From assembly GCA_022036555.1 (NCBI GenBank), contig CM039130.1, forward strand, positions 22,160,570-22,224,569: a stretch of 64,000 bases of DNA. Direction: 5' to 3'. Source of the stretch: Microstegium vimineum (Eukaryota > Streptophyta > Magnoliopsida > Poales > Poaceae). The translations under genes and the position numbers were made by a program. This document shows, one piece after another, positions 45,151 to 56,706 of the stretch (the first letter of the stretch is position 1; each line of letters opens with the position of its first letter). The notes below the pieces were generated by a model. It ran no database searches and had not been told where the DNA came from. It was given only the letters and a program-made list of their open reading frames with translations.

Positions 45151-46842
45151 CTAGTCGAGCGCACAAGGTATCGGCCCCTCATCTTTCACCCATTCAACAG
45201 TGTCGATATTCACCTCCTCATCTGACTCGGAGTCCCCTTGCCGAACGAAGAGCACTTTTGCGCTCCTAGTCCTCTTGGGTTCGAACGATTTAACATCCTG
45301 ATCAGCCTCTGTGATATCAAAGGTGAAACTTTCCAACTCGGCATCATTGATACTTGGCCCTCCGTCCGAGTCTGAAGCCTCCACTTTCTCGATTGGAAAC
45401 ACCTTTGTGTCCGGATCTTGCCGATGCGCAGACTCGCTCACTGGCTGGGCAGATGGATGCACTTCTCCATACTTCCATGATGAGCAAGTCGGGGCAATTG
45501 ATACATCAGCAGCACCAATCTGTTGGACGTTATGCATCGGCTGCCTAACCGATGAGCATTTCTGGACGCCTACTGACTGAGTAGATTGATGTATTTCTTC
45601 ACATCTTCGTGGTGAACAAGCTGAAGCAACTGACACGTCTACAGTACCAATCTGCTGAATATTATGCATCGGCTGATTGACCGATGGGCAACTCTGAATG
45701 TCTACTGGTTGAGTAGGTTGACATACTTCCTCAGCTCTCGACGTCAAAGTACTCGAAGTGTTTGGAGCATACACAGTACCAGCCATTAGAACACCATGCA
45801 TCGGCTGCGTTGCCGATGGGCCACTTTGCATAATTACTGGTTTGTGTTGTGGCATTACATTTATCGGTTGTTGTGCCGATATCTCATGGTACACTTGCGA
45901 GTACTGCGGTGTAGTACTTACCGGTTGATGTACCGATACTTCATTCTGAAGACTCGCCGGACGATGCTGCGGAGCCCCTGCCACTTGGTACTCGGGCTGC
46001 ACATACTGCTGCTGAATCGGTAATTGACTGATCCAACCTGCATTAGGTGTCATCGGCACGTGACTTGCCGATGCCTGATAACCAGCTGACTCTTGCAACC
46101 CTTGTACCTTCGGATGATAGCGTTGATCTGCAAGTACCATAGGCTGAGCAACTATTGCCGATGCAGGCTGACTAGCATTTGACACACTTTGCAGCGGCCA
46201 AGAATTTACCACCGGTTGATAGCCAGCTGACATCTGTCGTTCTTGTACCCTTGAATGATCGCCTTGACCTGCGGGTACCACAACATGAGCAGTCATTGCC
46301 GATACAGACTGATTATCAATCGGCATGCCTTGTCGCATCGGCCAAGAATTTGCTGATGGCTGAGAACCAGCTGGCTCTTGCAACTCCTGTGTCCTGGGAC
46401 GATGGCTTTGGTTTGTAGCCACCGTAGGTTGAACAACTACGGCCGACGTAGGACGACTAACACTCGACGCGTTTTGTTGCATCGGCCAAGAATTTGCCAA
46501 TATAGGCTGATTAGCGACTCGCACGCCTTGTTGCACCGGCCAAGCATTTGCCGATAACTGATAACCGGTGGGTGCTTGTTCTTGTTGTACCCCTGGATGA
46601 TTGCTTGGACTCACGGGTACCGTGCCTTGAGCAGTTATTGCCGATACAGATGGATTGACAATCGGCATGCCTCGTTGCATCGGCCAAGAAGTTGCCGATG
46701 ACTGATAGCCCGCTGACGCCTGTCGTTCTTGTGCCGCTGGATAATTGACAGCATAGCCACCTTGATTAGCAGATGTTCCAGTTTGAAGAACCATTGCCGC
46801 CATGGGTTGACTTGCAACTGCTGGGCCTTGTTGTATCGGCAA
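45151..46842 (-). CDS. Expanded repeat-rich Gag linker of Tat copy 3
   Basis: Minus strand, 563 open codons, Gln/Pro/Ser/Ala-rich. About five units around a SWPMQQG-type core (plus-strand GGCCAAGAATT-like word at 46196, 46340, 46493, 46538, 46681; spacing mostly near 145 bp) are followed by about three units of 132 bp around QPMHNIQQIG (near 45530, 45662, 45797). The capsid (Retrotrans_gag) domain of copies 1 and 2 is absent. The frame ends FTFDITEADQD.. ESDEEVNIDTVEWVKD, which matches the acidic segment after the capsid domain. It is open but lacks its own start; it is probably a degenerate or changed Gag. Confidence 0.6.
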   Translation of the reverse strand: MPIQQGPAVASQPMAAMVLQTGTSANQGGYAVNYPAAQERQASAGYQSSATSWPMQRGMPIVNPSVSAITAQGTVPVSPSNHPGVQQEQAPTGYQLSANAWPVQQGVRVANQPILANSWPMQQNASSVSRPTSAVVVQPTVATNQSHRPRTQELQEPAGSQPSANSWPMRQGMPIDNQSVSAMTAHVVVPAGQGDHSRVQERQMSAGYQPVVNSWPLQSVSNASQPASAIVAQPMVLADQRYHPKVQGLQESAGYQASASHVPMTPNAGWISQLPIQQQYVQPEYQVAGAPQHRPASLQNEVSVHQPVSTTPQYSQVYHEISAQQPINVMPQHKPVIMQSGPSATQPMHGVLMAGTVYAPNTSSTLTSRAEEVCQPTQPVDIQSCPSVNQPMHNIQQIGTVDVSVASACSPRRCEEIHQSTQSVGVQKCSSVRQPMHNVQQIGAADVSIAPTCSSWKYGEVHPSAQPVSESAHRQDPDTKVFPIEKVEASDSDGGPSINDAELESFTFDITEADQDVKSFEPKRTRSAKVLFVRQGDSESDEEVNIDTVEWVKDEGPIPCALD

Positions 46843-47583
46843 GTGACTTGCCGATGGTTGGCCATACAGCCCTCTAGGTATTGCCGTTTACAGATTCCCT
46901 GTTGGCAACTGCACCGTTGGAGAAGATGTAGTGTAATGCATCATTGGAACCATCAGTTGTATGGATATTGCCGATGCTATGGGAACCTTCCATCCTACAT
47001 GGTCATCTTGGACCAATCTAGAACCAGCATATAGACTTGGAGACATACCGTATCCCTAGCAATGGGCTGAAGTTGGCTGATTCTGGATCACAGGTCCAGA
47101 CATCGTTGAAGCCACCAGATTTGTGTTTACCTGAGTAGTACTTGTTGGGCTTAATCTTGGTGGCACGATCTCATCGGCAGATTGGCTCATCGTTGGTGCA
47201 AACACCCTTGGAACCGCCGATGGGGTCGCAACAGATGCCAATCCAAGCTGCCGATATTCTGGACCAACATAATATGGTGCCTATCCCTTGAAATCTTGCT
47301 TAACAACATTGCACACAGTATCGGACAGCACGTTGGATTGGCTAATTAATACATTATTTAATGCATAATTAACCGTATCTTGTACTTTACCAGGATCGGC
47401 GTAAAAGGTAGTCTGCCGTGGCGACGACGGATCTTGCTTCTATACTGTTTCGCCGATCCCGTTTAGGCTGAAGGATCTAAGATATGAGCGCTTGTATTCC
47501 TCCATTGCCTGCTCCATAGCCTGCTTCTGATGATTTGTCAGATCTGCTGTGGAGACTTCAATGACACTCCTTGGATTAGTCAT
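46843..47583 (-). pseudogene. Gag N-terminus, Tat copy 3
   Basis: Minus strand, from MTNPRSVIEVSTADL at 47583. It matches the charged helical start of copies 1 and 2 (QKQAMEQAMEEYKRSYLRS). A TAG near 47441 (CAG in copy 2) and later breaks (TAG near 47057, frame changes near 46890) cut it from the repeat-rich part. Confidence 0.75.
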
Positions 47584-47608
47584 GATAAATATATAATTTA
47601 TATAATCG

Positions 47609-47627
47609 TGTCCCACCGAGCGTGCCA
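47609..47627 (-). other. Primer-binding-like site of Tat copy 3
   Basis: TGGCACGCTCGGTGGGAC on the minus strand, as in copy 1. Confidence 0.65.
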
Positions 47628-47634
47628 AAAGAGG

Positions 47635-48827
47635 TGTTGACACAAAAAACGTCAGGATTTGCGAACACCTCAGGCTATTACCCAAAGCTCGGTATTCCGG
47701 AGGCGTGCCAGTCGATTGGACCAATCAATCGACAAGGATGATAACTAGAACAAAACTGAACGAGACGACAGCGATGCACCCGGACGTCAAGGCTCAGATT
47801 GATCAAGGATAACTAGAGCAGAGCTGAACGAGGCAACAGCGATGCACCCGGATGCCAAAGCTCAGAGGTACTCCCACGCGGAACTCGCAAGGATTTGACA
47901 GAGATCAAGGTGATGCAGCCCGTCGAAGCTTGAAAGAACTCGTTGATAACTACAGCTAATGCAGTAAAAGGTAAATTGCGATAAAAAGTAGAATAAGATA
48001 AAATTGGTTTGTTTTTTATTGGATTGATATTCTTTTCCGTGGCCCTCGGGCACATATTTATACTCCCGCATGGAGAGTTGTACAAAGACATGACACGTAT
48101 CCTTCCTAAAACAAACTCCTAATTTTAAGGAAACTGACTCACGCAGGAGTCGGATCTAAAACAATAATATTTATTTCCCTAAACAAACACGCCTATTTTA
48201 AAGGAAAATAAACGACTCACGCAAGAGTCGGACTCAAACTACTATAATAATACTAGTACAAAACACCAGTTTCCTTATACTTCTCTTCGATGGAAACTTT
48301 CCATCGGCAGATCCCTCCAATCCGCGACTTCCTTCTCTGGCCACCTGTAGTCTTCTGCTGATATCACACGCTAAGTCACCTTATCCGCACCTCATGTCTA
48401 TTGACATCGGTAATATTTCCCGATCAGCAATCTCGTACCGATAACTGTCTTCACCAACCTATCGACAACCACTTCACCGGCACTCGGCATCAGCTTCTCA
48501 TCGGCAGCGTCATGTTCATCGGTAATCGGTAATGCCTCCTCATCGACAATCAGTAATGTCCCCCTATCAGCAATCGGCAATACCTCTTTGTCAATAATCG
48601 GTGGTGTCTCTGTCGACATCAGCAACTTCATAGCTCAAGCTATCCGACTTCACCAATCAACCTTTGTCGATAAGGACCATCCAGCTTCCATCGGCAGCAC
48701 ACTTAGCCTTCTCGCAGTATATTCCCATCGGAAAAATTGGCTCAAGATTTCCCGATGCCGATGGAGAACAGCTGCTGACCAGTCAAGCCTTAGCCCATTT
48801 GACACATGTTGAAAAATGGTGTCAACA
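47635..48827 (-). repeat. 5' LTR of Tat copy 3 (1193 bp)
   Basis: TGTTGACAC..GGTGTCAACA; minus-strand TATAAATA at 48055-48062. Equal in length to its partner. Confidence 0.93.
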
Positions 48828-48832
48828 ACTAG
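48828..48832. repeat. Target-site duplication ACTAG, right of Tat copy 3
   Basis: Perfect match to 38508-38512. Confidence 0.95.
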
Positions 48833-49961
48833 CATCCACAAACAATCCACGTGATAAGCAGTTTACAAAGGTAAGATCTAGCCTAGACACCACGTCTACA
48901 CTTATCTTACTACTTTAACCTTGGCCTAAGATTAAAGTACTTCACTCAGAGCAAAGCGATGAACAAGCACGAAAAGGTGTATAACAGCTAAACCAGATTT
49001 AGAATACTGAATGCTATAAAGAACTCAGAAGAAGTCACTTACAAGTGCTAAACTTATAAGAGACTCGCATCCACTGAGGAAGAACTCTGGAGAAGATTCC
49101 CGACAGGCCCGGGGCTTTCTCCAGAAGACTTCCTTCACTCTCCTCCAACCAGCATTGCACTACTAGAGAGCTCCGCTAAGAGACTAAGGAGTAGTGTTTC
49201 TCTAATGAGGCATGAATGAGAAGGGAGCTCTAGGGGTCTATTTATAGGTAGAGGTGGAGTAGGGGCTACTCCGGTGCCACGTCAGCGATCCGCGTCATCT
49301 TCATCAACCACCATTGGATCCAACCGACTTCAGAACCGCCTAAGGATGAAGGGTGATGATTTTAGCCATGTGGGGAGTGAGTGAGGTGGTTGAGGGGGTT
49401 GAAACCGCCATAGGGACGGTTGACCGACTGCAATACTGGCCTGTGGGCCCCTTTGCTCCTTCTAGATGTTGGCCCACTGGTCATGGACCAAGTGGGGGCT
49501 TGTGGGGCCCACCTGTAGGTCGACCGACCATTTATAGTGGTCTGTGGCCCACCTCTGCCTTCTGGCTACTGGTCCCACCTGTCATATGCGTTGGATGTTG
49601 GTTCTGAGTTGATTGTCACGCTTATCTTCTTAATGTGGGCCCATGGATCCTCGTGATGCGAATCTAAACCATTGAGAGGTAACACACTTGGATCCAAGGG
49701 GTAGAGTGTGCTCTAGAGGATGGTTCTTGGATCATGGGGGCTTGGGAGGTCTAGTGGCCCCACAGGGTGGTCGCCCGACCCCCTAAGTGGGCCCACTAGC
49801 TCCCAAAGTCCCCATTTGTCATTACCTGCATCAAATAGTCAAGGGACATGTGGAACTAGTTATTTGGCACAAAAATGTTTAGGTTATACTTGTTTTCCCT
49901 TGAATATGAGGATGTTGACGGTATTTTGATGGTGACAAATTAACTCATAATTACCGTCAAC
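48833..49961 (-). repeat. Proximal (U3 to R) part of the Y 5' LTR
   Basis: The minus-strand start is at 49961 (GTTGACGGTAATTATG; the initial T seems lost). Then ..CCGTCAACATCCTCA, a minus-strand TATAAATA at 49239-49246, and on to GTTTGTGGATGCTAGT at the copy 3 insertion point. Closely similar in plan to the Z LTR (62287-63543) and to the X LTR. Confidence 0.75.
49239..49246 (-). promoter_or_regulatory. TATA box in the Y LTR
   Basis: TATAAATA on the minus strand; the equivalent boxes are 62716-62723 (minus, Z) and 61321-61328 (plus, X). Confidence 0.65.
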
Positions 49962-50843
49962 TTTAGTGTTAGAGTTGCTAGGAGTTAGAGTGAGCCTCTG
50001 GTCTTCAGCTCTAGTCTTCTAGGAGGTCTGGTATGCTTCTAGTATTTATTTCTCTCTTTGTAATACTTGAGTTATTTTATATAGTTATCTTCTCTACTTT
50101 TCCTTAGTACTTTACTTTATTGCAACATGACTAGTTATGTTGTATTGGTTGTTAGCATAGTCATAGTTGTTTGATAGTAAGATAATGGTAGTATACCTTT
50201 GCACTGGTTCATCGCCCTTAACCTAGTGCTCTAATCAATTTCATCAAACGTAGGATTAGAGTAGTGAGATATAGTGTAGAGATGATGTCTAGACTATACG
50301 CTTACCTGTGTCTGCAGCTTGTCCAACGGTTTGTTTGTGGTACCTAGTAGGGGTGACAGACCTATCTAGGCTTTGATCCCACCACGTTCGGCCAAGTTCT
50401 TAAAGCGTAGGCCTTCTTGTGCTAGGCGGTTTAGCACCCTTCTCATCCCTTTCTGTTGCTAAGTGGCCTAGTGGCCCGAAGTGCAATTGTGTATGAATAT
50501 TATTCTTGCTTGATATGACTTGTCTTGTTAAGTTAGAACCATGCAAGTAGAGATAGATATTTGGAAGCCTTATGCTCGCTCGTTGTCCTCCTCGCTCACT
50601 AAATTACTCTTTATCATTGGAACTTCTCCTGTGTGTCATTGAACTTATCATATATATCATTTACCCCTACCATAGTTTAGTTGGTATATTAGTTAGTGGA
50701 TCATCATGGTTAGCTATGATATTATTTAACCATTGTTTCCCTAAGGATAAATATGATACCATGGAATACTCCTGGGTGAAATGCTACAACGGTATTTCTG
50801 TGTGCTTGCGGAATATTATACATGAGCATAATAAATACCAAGA
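49962..50843 (+). repeat. 5' LTR of X, U3 missing
   Basis: Nearly identical to 61400-62286 (for example GAGTGAGCCTCTGG.., the CTTGTCCAACGG.. segment and the end ..ATAATAAATACCA). The U3 half is absent because Y is inserted at this point. Confidence 0.85.
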
Positions 50844-50851
50844 AGCATTTC

Positions 50852-50869
50852 TGGTGCCATTGCCGGGGA
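50852..50869 (+). other. Primer-binding site of X
   Basis: TGGTGCCATTGCCGGGGA eight bases after the LTR end; it resembles the TGGCGCCGTTGCCGGGGA site common in plant Athila and other gypsy elements. Confidence 0.8.
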
Positions 50870-53800
50870 AGCAATTGGCGAAAGATTTTGATACTAACTT
50901 TCATGTCTGCTAATCTATGTTACCACTAGCTATTGTGGGATTACCATTGTTCTGTTGAGTGTGGAATAAACAGGACATCAACCATCTCAACCTTCTGGTG
51001 TTCTTCCACAAGACAAAAAAAACAAAAAAAACATCAAAGAGCCCAGAGTGCTTGATCATTCATGAACAATCAAAACTTCAACCCTGCCATCTCACAGGTA
51101 TGTATGCATGTATTATAACCCTATGTAGAATTGAAGAAGGTTACTGTCAAAGAAGAAAACAAAACCATTCATGTGACGGAGCAAAAGCACTCACAATTCC
51201 GTCTCAAATTGTGGGTAATGATTGGATCATTCAGGTATGTGAGACCCTGTCGGGAGGCAACCTGATGTTATCCTTTTATTTACTCCATACCACTGGTGCA
51301 TGTTTTCTTTAATCATCATGTCTCTGGTGCTTTCTTGGGATTCACCTAGAGATTCATGCATATCCATCACTTAAATTGTTTTTCCCTCGCAAAAGCATAT
51401 CATGTTTAATTTAAATGCATCTCATCTATCCATTTACATAGTTTTGCATTAAAAAAATGATGATCCATGTTTTACCATTGATGCGTTCACCTCTTCTTGA
51501 ATGAAGCTTGTATATTCCTTCATGCTTCCTTTCTATGTTGGTATGTTTTAGTTTCAGAGTGTTCACTAGTGCACTTCCATAGGCTTTTTGAGTTAAGCAT
51601 GATGCTTAGTTTAAATAGCCTTCCTTAATTAAATGAGACGTGGTGTCTAGTTTGATTGTTGAACTAAAATTTGTTTGCATAGAATTTGGGTGCACATGTG
51701 ACTAACCTTGTAGGAAACTTTCCAAATCCAAGAGGGTAAGTCCCAAGATAAACTTCATGATCAGAGGTAAGTAAAGGCCTATGATACATTTTTGACTAAT
51801 TTCCACATCTTGTCTGGCCTTGTGTAAACTTTGAAAGAATCTGGTGAAAACAATGAACATAGTTCAAAACATGGGAAATAGGATCTACACTAATGGAACA
51901 CTAAAATCAATTCTTCTTTAGTGTAAATATAAAGTTCATAAAAAAAGAAGGGAATCACCCATGTTTACAAAAAAAATTGCTCCTTTGCTTCACCATTCAT
52001 GTTCTTGTATCTAATAAAATGAATCTCATTCACATGCTTCCCTTTTCTGTTCAAAATATGCTTTGGTTGTGTTGTGCTAAACGTTGGTACTCCCATAGGC
52101 TTTTTAAATTGAGCATGGTGCTTAGGTTAAATAGTCTTCCTTAATTAAATGAGACATGGTGTCGAGTTTGAGTATTGAACCAAAAGCTACTTGTACAGAA
52201 TCTGGTTGTATGTTTGGACTAACCCTTGTAGGAAACTTGAAATCTTTGTTGGGTAAGTCAGAGATCATTCTTGGAAATGAATCAAGGCTTGAGGTACTCT
52301 TCAAAACAATTTTGAACAATTTTTCCTTTGTCGTGCTAAATCTAAAATTTAGGTGAGCAATAAGAGAACACCTCTTAACATGGGAAAATTCCTCTATTCT
52401 AATTAAATGACAAAGACAACCTCTATATAGAAGATGACCTCTTGCTTGATGACAACAAATACCCGTTCTTGAAAATCCTTGTGTATCCCTTCGGGTATGT
52501 GTTGTCTACTAATCTATTGCAGAAATGAAACAAAACAATGGAGAAAAAAGATGGCATGCCAAGGATAAGAAAGAAGGAGGTGAAGTCCACTCCGCAGACA
52601 CAAAACAAATCTGCCAAACCAAAATCAAAAGAAGAATCAAGAAAGGAATGACGGAAACAAGTCTTTCAAATCCGCATCTTCAGGATTGCTGCTCATTGGA
52701 CCTGAACCAAGAGCCCTCGTCGTGAGGTAATTCGGTATGTATCCACATCTGATTCTCCATTGCACTCCTTTTCTGTTTCATTTTGGGTTATCACATTTGA
52801 AATCTCAAGAACCCAACATCTCTTCCTGCATAAAACTTTAAGGAAAACATAACATGAATTTTCGAGCTAGTTTGTGCCCAAGGTGGGGTCGGCTGACCCC
52901 ACCATGGTGCCACCTGCACTTTGTTGCACCATGGAATCATGTTAATAAATGTTTCATGTCATGGGGAAGTGTGGAGAGGCCACACATGGGTCGGCTGACC
53001 TGACCAAGGATCCATCACATCACCATGTGCCTCCCACTTTGCTTGCATAAGTATCCAAGGTGCATTGCTCTAAAATTTCTGAAGTTTGAGTGCATGAGCA
53101 TGTAGGGGGACATCACTTTGATCCCTTTGGTCATATGACTTGCTTTCTTTCATGATAGACCTCAGGTCCTTCCATGCCTCCTCTTTCTTTCTGCTCACCA
53201 CTCATGACACATACAACTAGCCAAAGCATGCATGGGTGATCTTCTAGTGCTCCTTTGGTCTTTTCATGCACTCAAACTTGCATTCTTTGTTTTCACTAAA
53301 CAGTAGGAGAAAGAACCTTAGCTTTGGGCAGGAGATAGGGGACATGTAGGGTTTGGCCGAACCCTATATGTGGCCGATCACCTCCCTCCTTTTCCTATTT
53401 TGCTTTACTTAGGAATCCAATGCAAATGCCACTAAGTGTTCCTAGTGGAGGGTGCAACAGCAGGTCGCCCGACCTGGCAATATGACCTTCGGTCACTTCT
53501 TTCTTCACCCTTCACTCATGTTGGAAATTTAGAGCAATCTTTGGAATTTCCTCTTGTTCTTGAGCCATTCTCTCTCGAGTTCCAAGTGCTTGTTTCTCTC
53601 AGCATGATAACTCAATGACAAGATGTCTTCCATGACATAAGCTCATTTTGAATAATCTTTTCTTGTCACTAGAATTTCATAATCCTTGTGTTTGAAAATG
53701 ATTCCTTGGTACTCTTCATACCTATACCTAGAATATTCAAACACCTTATCGACACATGCTTAAAAAATCAAACTAGTCTTTGTCTATGCTTCACCATGGT

Positions 53801-56023
53801 TATACAATCAAAATCACTCTCCAATACAAGAGGTATTGGTTGTATGAATCATGGAGACTAACAATTGACTTAGAGAATGTGGAAAGGTGTAGAGGTATCT
53901 CAGGTGCAGGTAGGGTGACAAGATGTAAGATCCTTGCTCAACACCAACACCATGGTGATACAAGAGCATTCAGAAGAACCAGCTTGGAGGAGATTCTCTC
54001 CCCCACCAAGGAGACAAGCTTGGGGGAGGAGGCTCTTCCCCTACTCCTTGTAGCACAAGTGTGATGAAAAGAGCAAGCTTGGGGGAGGTTCCCTCCCCAC
54101 TAAGGTAAGTATTCTTATCCTTTCAAAAAAAATTATTGCATTCATTAAAAATTGGAATAAAAGACATACTGCTCATATACTTCATAAATGTCTTATTCTT
54201 TCTATCTTGAAAAAACATTGTCATTGATGCATAAGTTGTAAGCACCTCAATAGGTTGAACAACTAAACCCCCTTTTTGTCAAATGTTTTCAAATCTCACA
54301 TGAATGCTCATCTCTTCCATCTCATTTTATCAACCATGTCATGAGAATGAACAAAGCATATAACATAAACTTAATAACCTTCAATGGAGGCTAAAAAATG
54401 ATGAGTGAAGTTTTGGTTCCGCTGGTGTTTTTCCACCAGCAGGACCCATGCACTTAATCTCTGTCTTGTCTTTGTATCCACAAGCAAGGAATCAGAAAAT
54501 GCAGTAGTGATGCACACTTGACAAGATGTTGTCACATACAACTTGACCCAATTTGGCCACCATATGGGCGTCAGTCGACGTCCCAAGAGTAGCCAATTGA
54601 GCTGAAGTTTGGTGTATGCTAGAGGACAAAGAGGAGAGACACCTTTGAGGGCCAGATGCCTCCTGATGGGGTCGGCCGACCCCATAATGGATCTATGGGC
54701 CCACCTGTCATCCTCCACTATTGATACTTCACTTCAAAACGCTAGTTTGACACATCCTCCTCTCTTCTTAGTACATGTGTGATATTTTGACATGATCTTA
54801 TGCAATCCAAAATGAACTAAAGCCAAATCTGGATTGAAATTTTGAAAAGTGACATGCTTATGACATTCTTGAGATAGAAGCTTGCATAAATTTTATTCCA
54901 TATACATATGCTTATGCTTGTGGGAAAACATCTTAATATGAAATTCATATTGACTAAGTTGTTGTGATGTGTGATATAGTTCTAGCTTAGAAATCCTACC
55001 TTTTCTATTTAAAGTGCTTGGAGATCTTGCTTTTGATAAAATGTCATAAAACCATAGTGTCACATACTCCTCAATGGTGAAAATTCCTACCAAAGCCATA
55101 TATGTTCTTGCATGCTTAAAACCTTCTACATTTGCTACTTGTACTTGTGTTGAGTTTGGTCAAACATTGTTGACCCTTTTTGAGAATTTTGTCATACTCC
55201 CAAGGTCAAGATCACGTACACACTACATATATATGTTGCTTCTACACGGGAAGTACGCAGAAACATGCCTTTCATTTTCCACAAAGTTCATGCTCCATGT
55301 TCTAAAATAGTTATCTCTCTAGTATGATGCTAGTAAATGAGACATAGACTATGAAAAATTATGAAAAAATATGAAAAAAAAATATATAGGGGCACATGAA
55401 GATCCCAAGTTTTAGAAAAAAATGATGAGCATATCAAAGCTCATAGAAAAAGAAAAAAATAATAAATAAAGATAGCTATGTCTCAAAATAATAAGTTAGA
55501 AAGAGAGATCATATCAAATAGAGGAGTATTGATCAATTGCCATGTTCCACACACATTGACATCTTGATCTAGGATTATGACATTTTTCTCCTTGGATCCT
55601 TGTTTTGACTTTATAATATATGCAATGCAAGTATGCTTTCATGTTTATCCCTACCTGAGCTCCACATAAACCTTGTAGAAGTAGGATGAAACAAAAGAAG
55701 GCAAAACACCTTGGTAAGGAATCATACACCATTGAGCGATTTGAGAGTACCATTTGAGGAGTATAAGTGAACTATGTTTTTCTTGTGAAAACTTTGAAAA
55801 AACTCCAAGTTACTAAGAAATGGATTGGGAAGATGACTTTGCTTCAAGAATTGTTCCACTTTTCAACTGCTCAAGGATATATGATAGCTAATGCCACATA
55901 TCCCACTTGTTTAAGAAATATTTTGGAATGAATTTTATGCTATCTATATATCCTAAGGTGTTATGCTCATGTTTACTTTAACCTTTACTCGAGGACGAGC
56001 AAAGACTTAAGCTTGGGAGATCT
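50870..56023. other. Non-coding internal region of X
   Basis: AT-rich with only short, domain-free frames. It holds a diverged direct duplication (about 51560-51790 and 52080-52290), scattered GGTCGGCYGACC palindromes (about 52888, 52990, 53462, 54666), and a polypurine tract ACTTAAGCTTGGGAGATCT at 56005-56023. The end of this region (55690-55760) is matched in reverse by Z (63840-63930). No gene supported. Confidence 0.65.
51560..52290 (+). repeat. Diverged direct duplication in X
   Basis: 51560-51790 and 52080-52290 share CCATAGGCTTTTT.., CCTTCCTTAATTAAATGAGA, then GTGTCTAGTTTG/GTGTCGAGTTTG and CTTGTAGGAAACTT, about 510-520 bp apart. Confidence 0.8.
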
Positions 56024-56706
56024 TGTTGACGGTGAAAATGTCATAATTTTCTATACTCAAAATCACCGTCAACAGCCTCATAATGAAGGGACATAAGTAT
56101 ATCACGAGTATATTTTATCCAATAAATAGTTCCACATGTCCATGGAGTATTTCTTGCAGGACTACAAAAAATGGAGTGAAATGAGCTAGTGGAACCCACC
56201 ATAGGGGGGTCGACCAACCACCCTATGGGGCCCACCAGCGATCCCAAGAACCCACATGATAAGAGGGCCCACATGTCATAGTAGGAGGGTCACTAACCCC
56301 TTTGTGTAGGTCGGCCGACCTCACCATGGGGCCCACCAGCCTCCCACGCTGGCCATGATCCAGGAGAAGCACTTTCAAGTGATCCTCCACCCTTGGATCA
56401 ACTTGTGCTTTCTCTAAACGGCTCATATTCACTTCACATTGATCCATGGGCCCACAAGAGTACAAACTGACGTCCAAAAGTGGACCAACCTGTGCACACC
56501 CACTCCAAGACATGTGGGTCACATTCTAGAAGGACAGGGGAGGTCCCACCACCCATAGGGGGGTCGGCCGGACCCCCCCCCCCCCCCCGCTAAGGCCTAG
56601 GGGGGCGCCCACCTCCTTTGCATGGAGGCATGCAAAGAAGCACATGCTCAATTCCTCTCCACCCTTGATCTGAAGGCGGATGGGATCCAAGGGCTCTCAT
56701 CATCCA
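56024..56706 (+). repeat. 3' LTR of X, first part
   Basis: Starts TGTTGACGGTG right after the polypurine tract, then ..CACCGTCAACAGCC. It continues at 61265-62286 after E2. Contains GGTCGGCCGACC-type palindromes and a run of 16 C at 56573-56588. Confidence 0.82.

Larger units (their letters stand above)
38513..48827 (-). mobile_element. Tat copy 3: complete-ended non-autonomous element (10,315 bp)
   Basis: Two 1193-bp LTRs (38513-39705, 47635-48827), a perfect ACTAG duplication, a primer-binding-like site and a polypurine tract, so the unit is bounded exactly. Inside: plus-strand PMD gene (40107-43468), about 600 bp of pol remnants, and an altered gag on the minus strand. There is no RT, RNase H or usable integrase. 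It must have been moved by proteins from another copy. Confidence 0.93.
21946..49961 (-). mobile_element. Athila-like Ty3/gypsy element Y, split by several insertions
   Basis: Minus strand. 5' LTR: 49961-48833 continued at 38507-about 38223 (split by Tat copy 3 with ACTAG repeats). Then gag, protease, RT and RNase H down to 35223, a break by E1 (TCTGT repeats), then integrase from 23290. The join across E1 is seamless in reading frame: RNase H side ..LLKVTD meets SNPWYANIVNF on the integrase side. The element continues left to the Tat pair at 21940, and its 3' LTR must be left of the window. The Athila assignment is from FMDDFSIYG in RT and the overall protein resemblance. Confidence 0.82.

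Noticed and set aside
52156..52725. Short open frames in the X internal region
   Set aside because: 60-66 codons, no domain, AT-rich and not conserved in the neighbouring duplicate.
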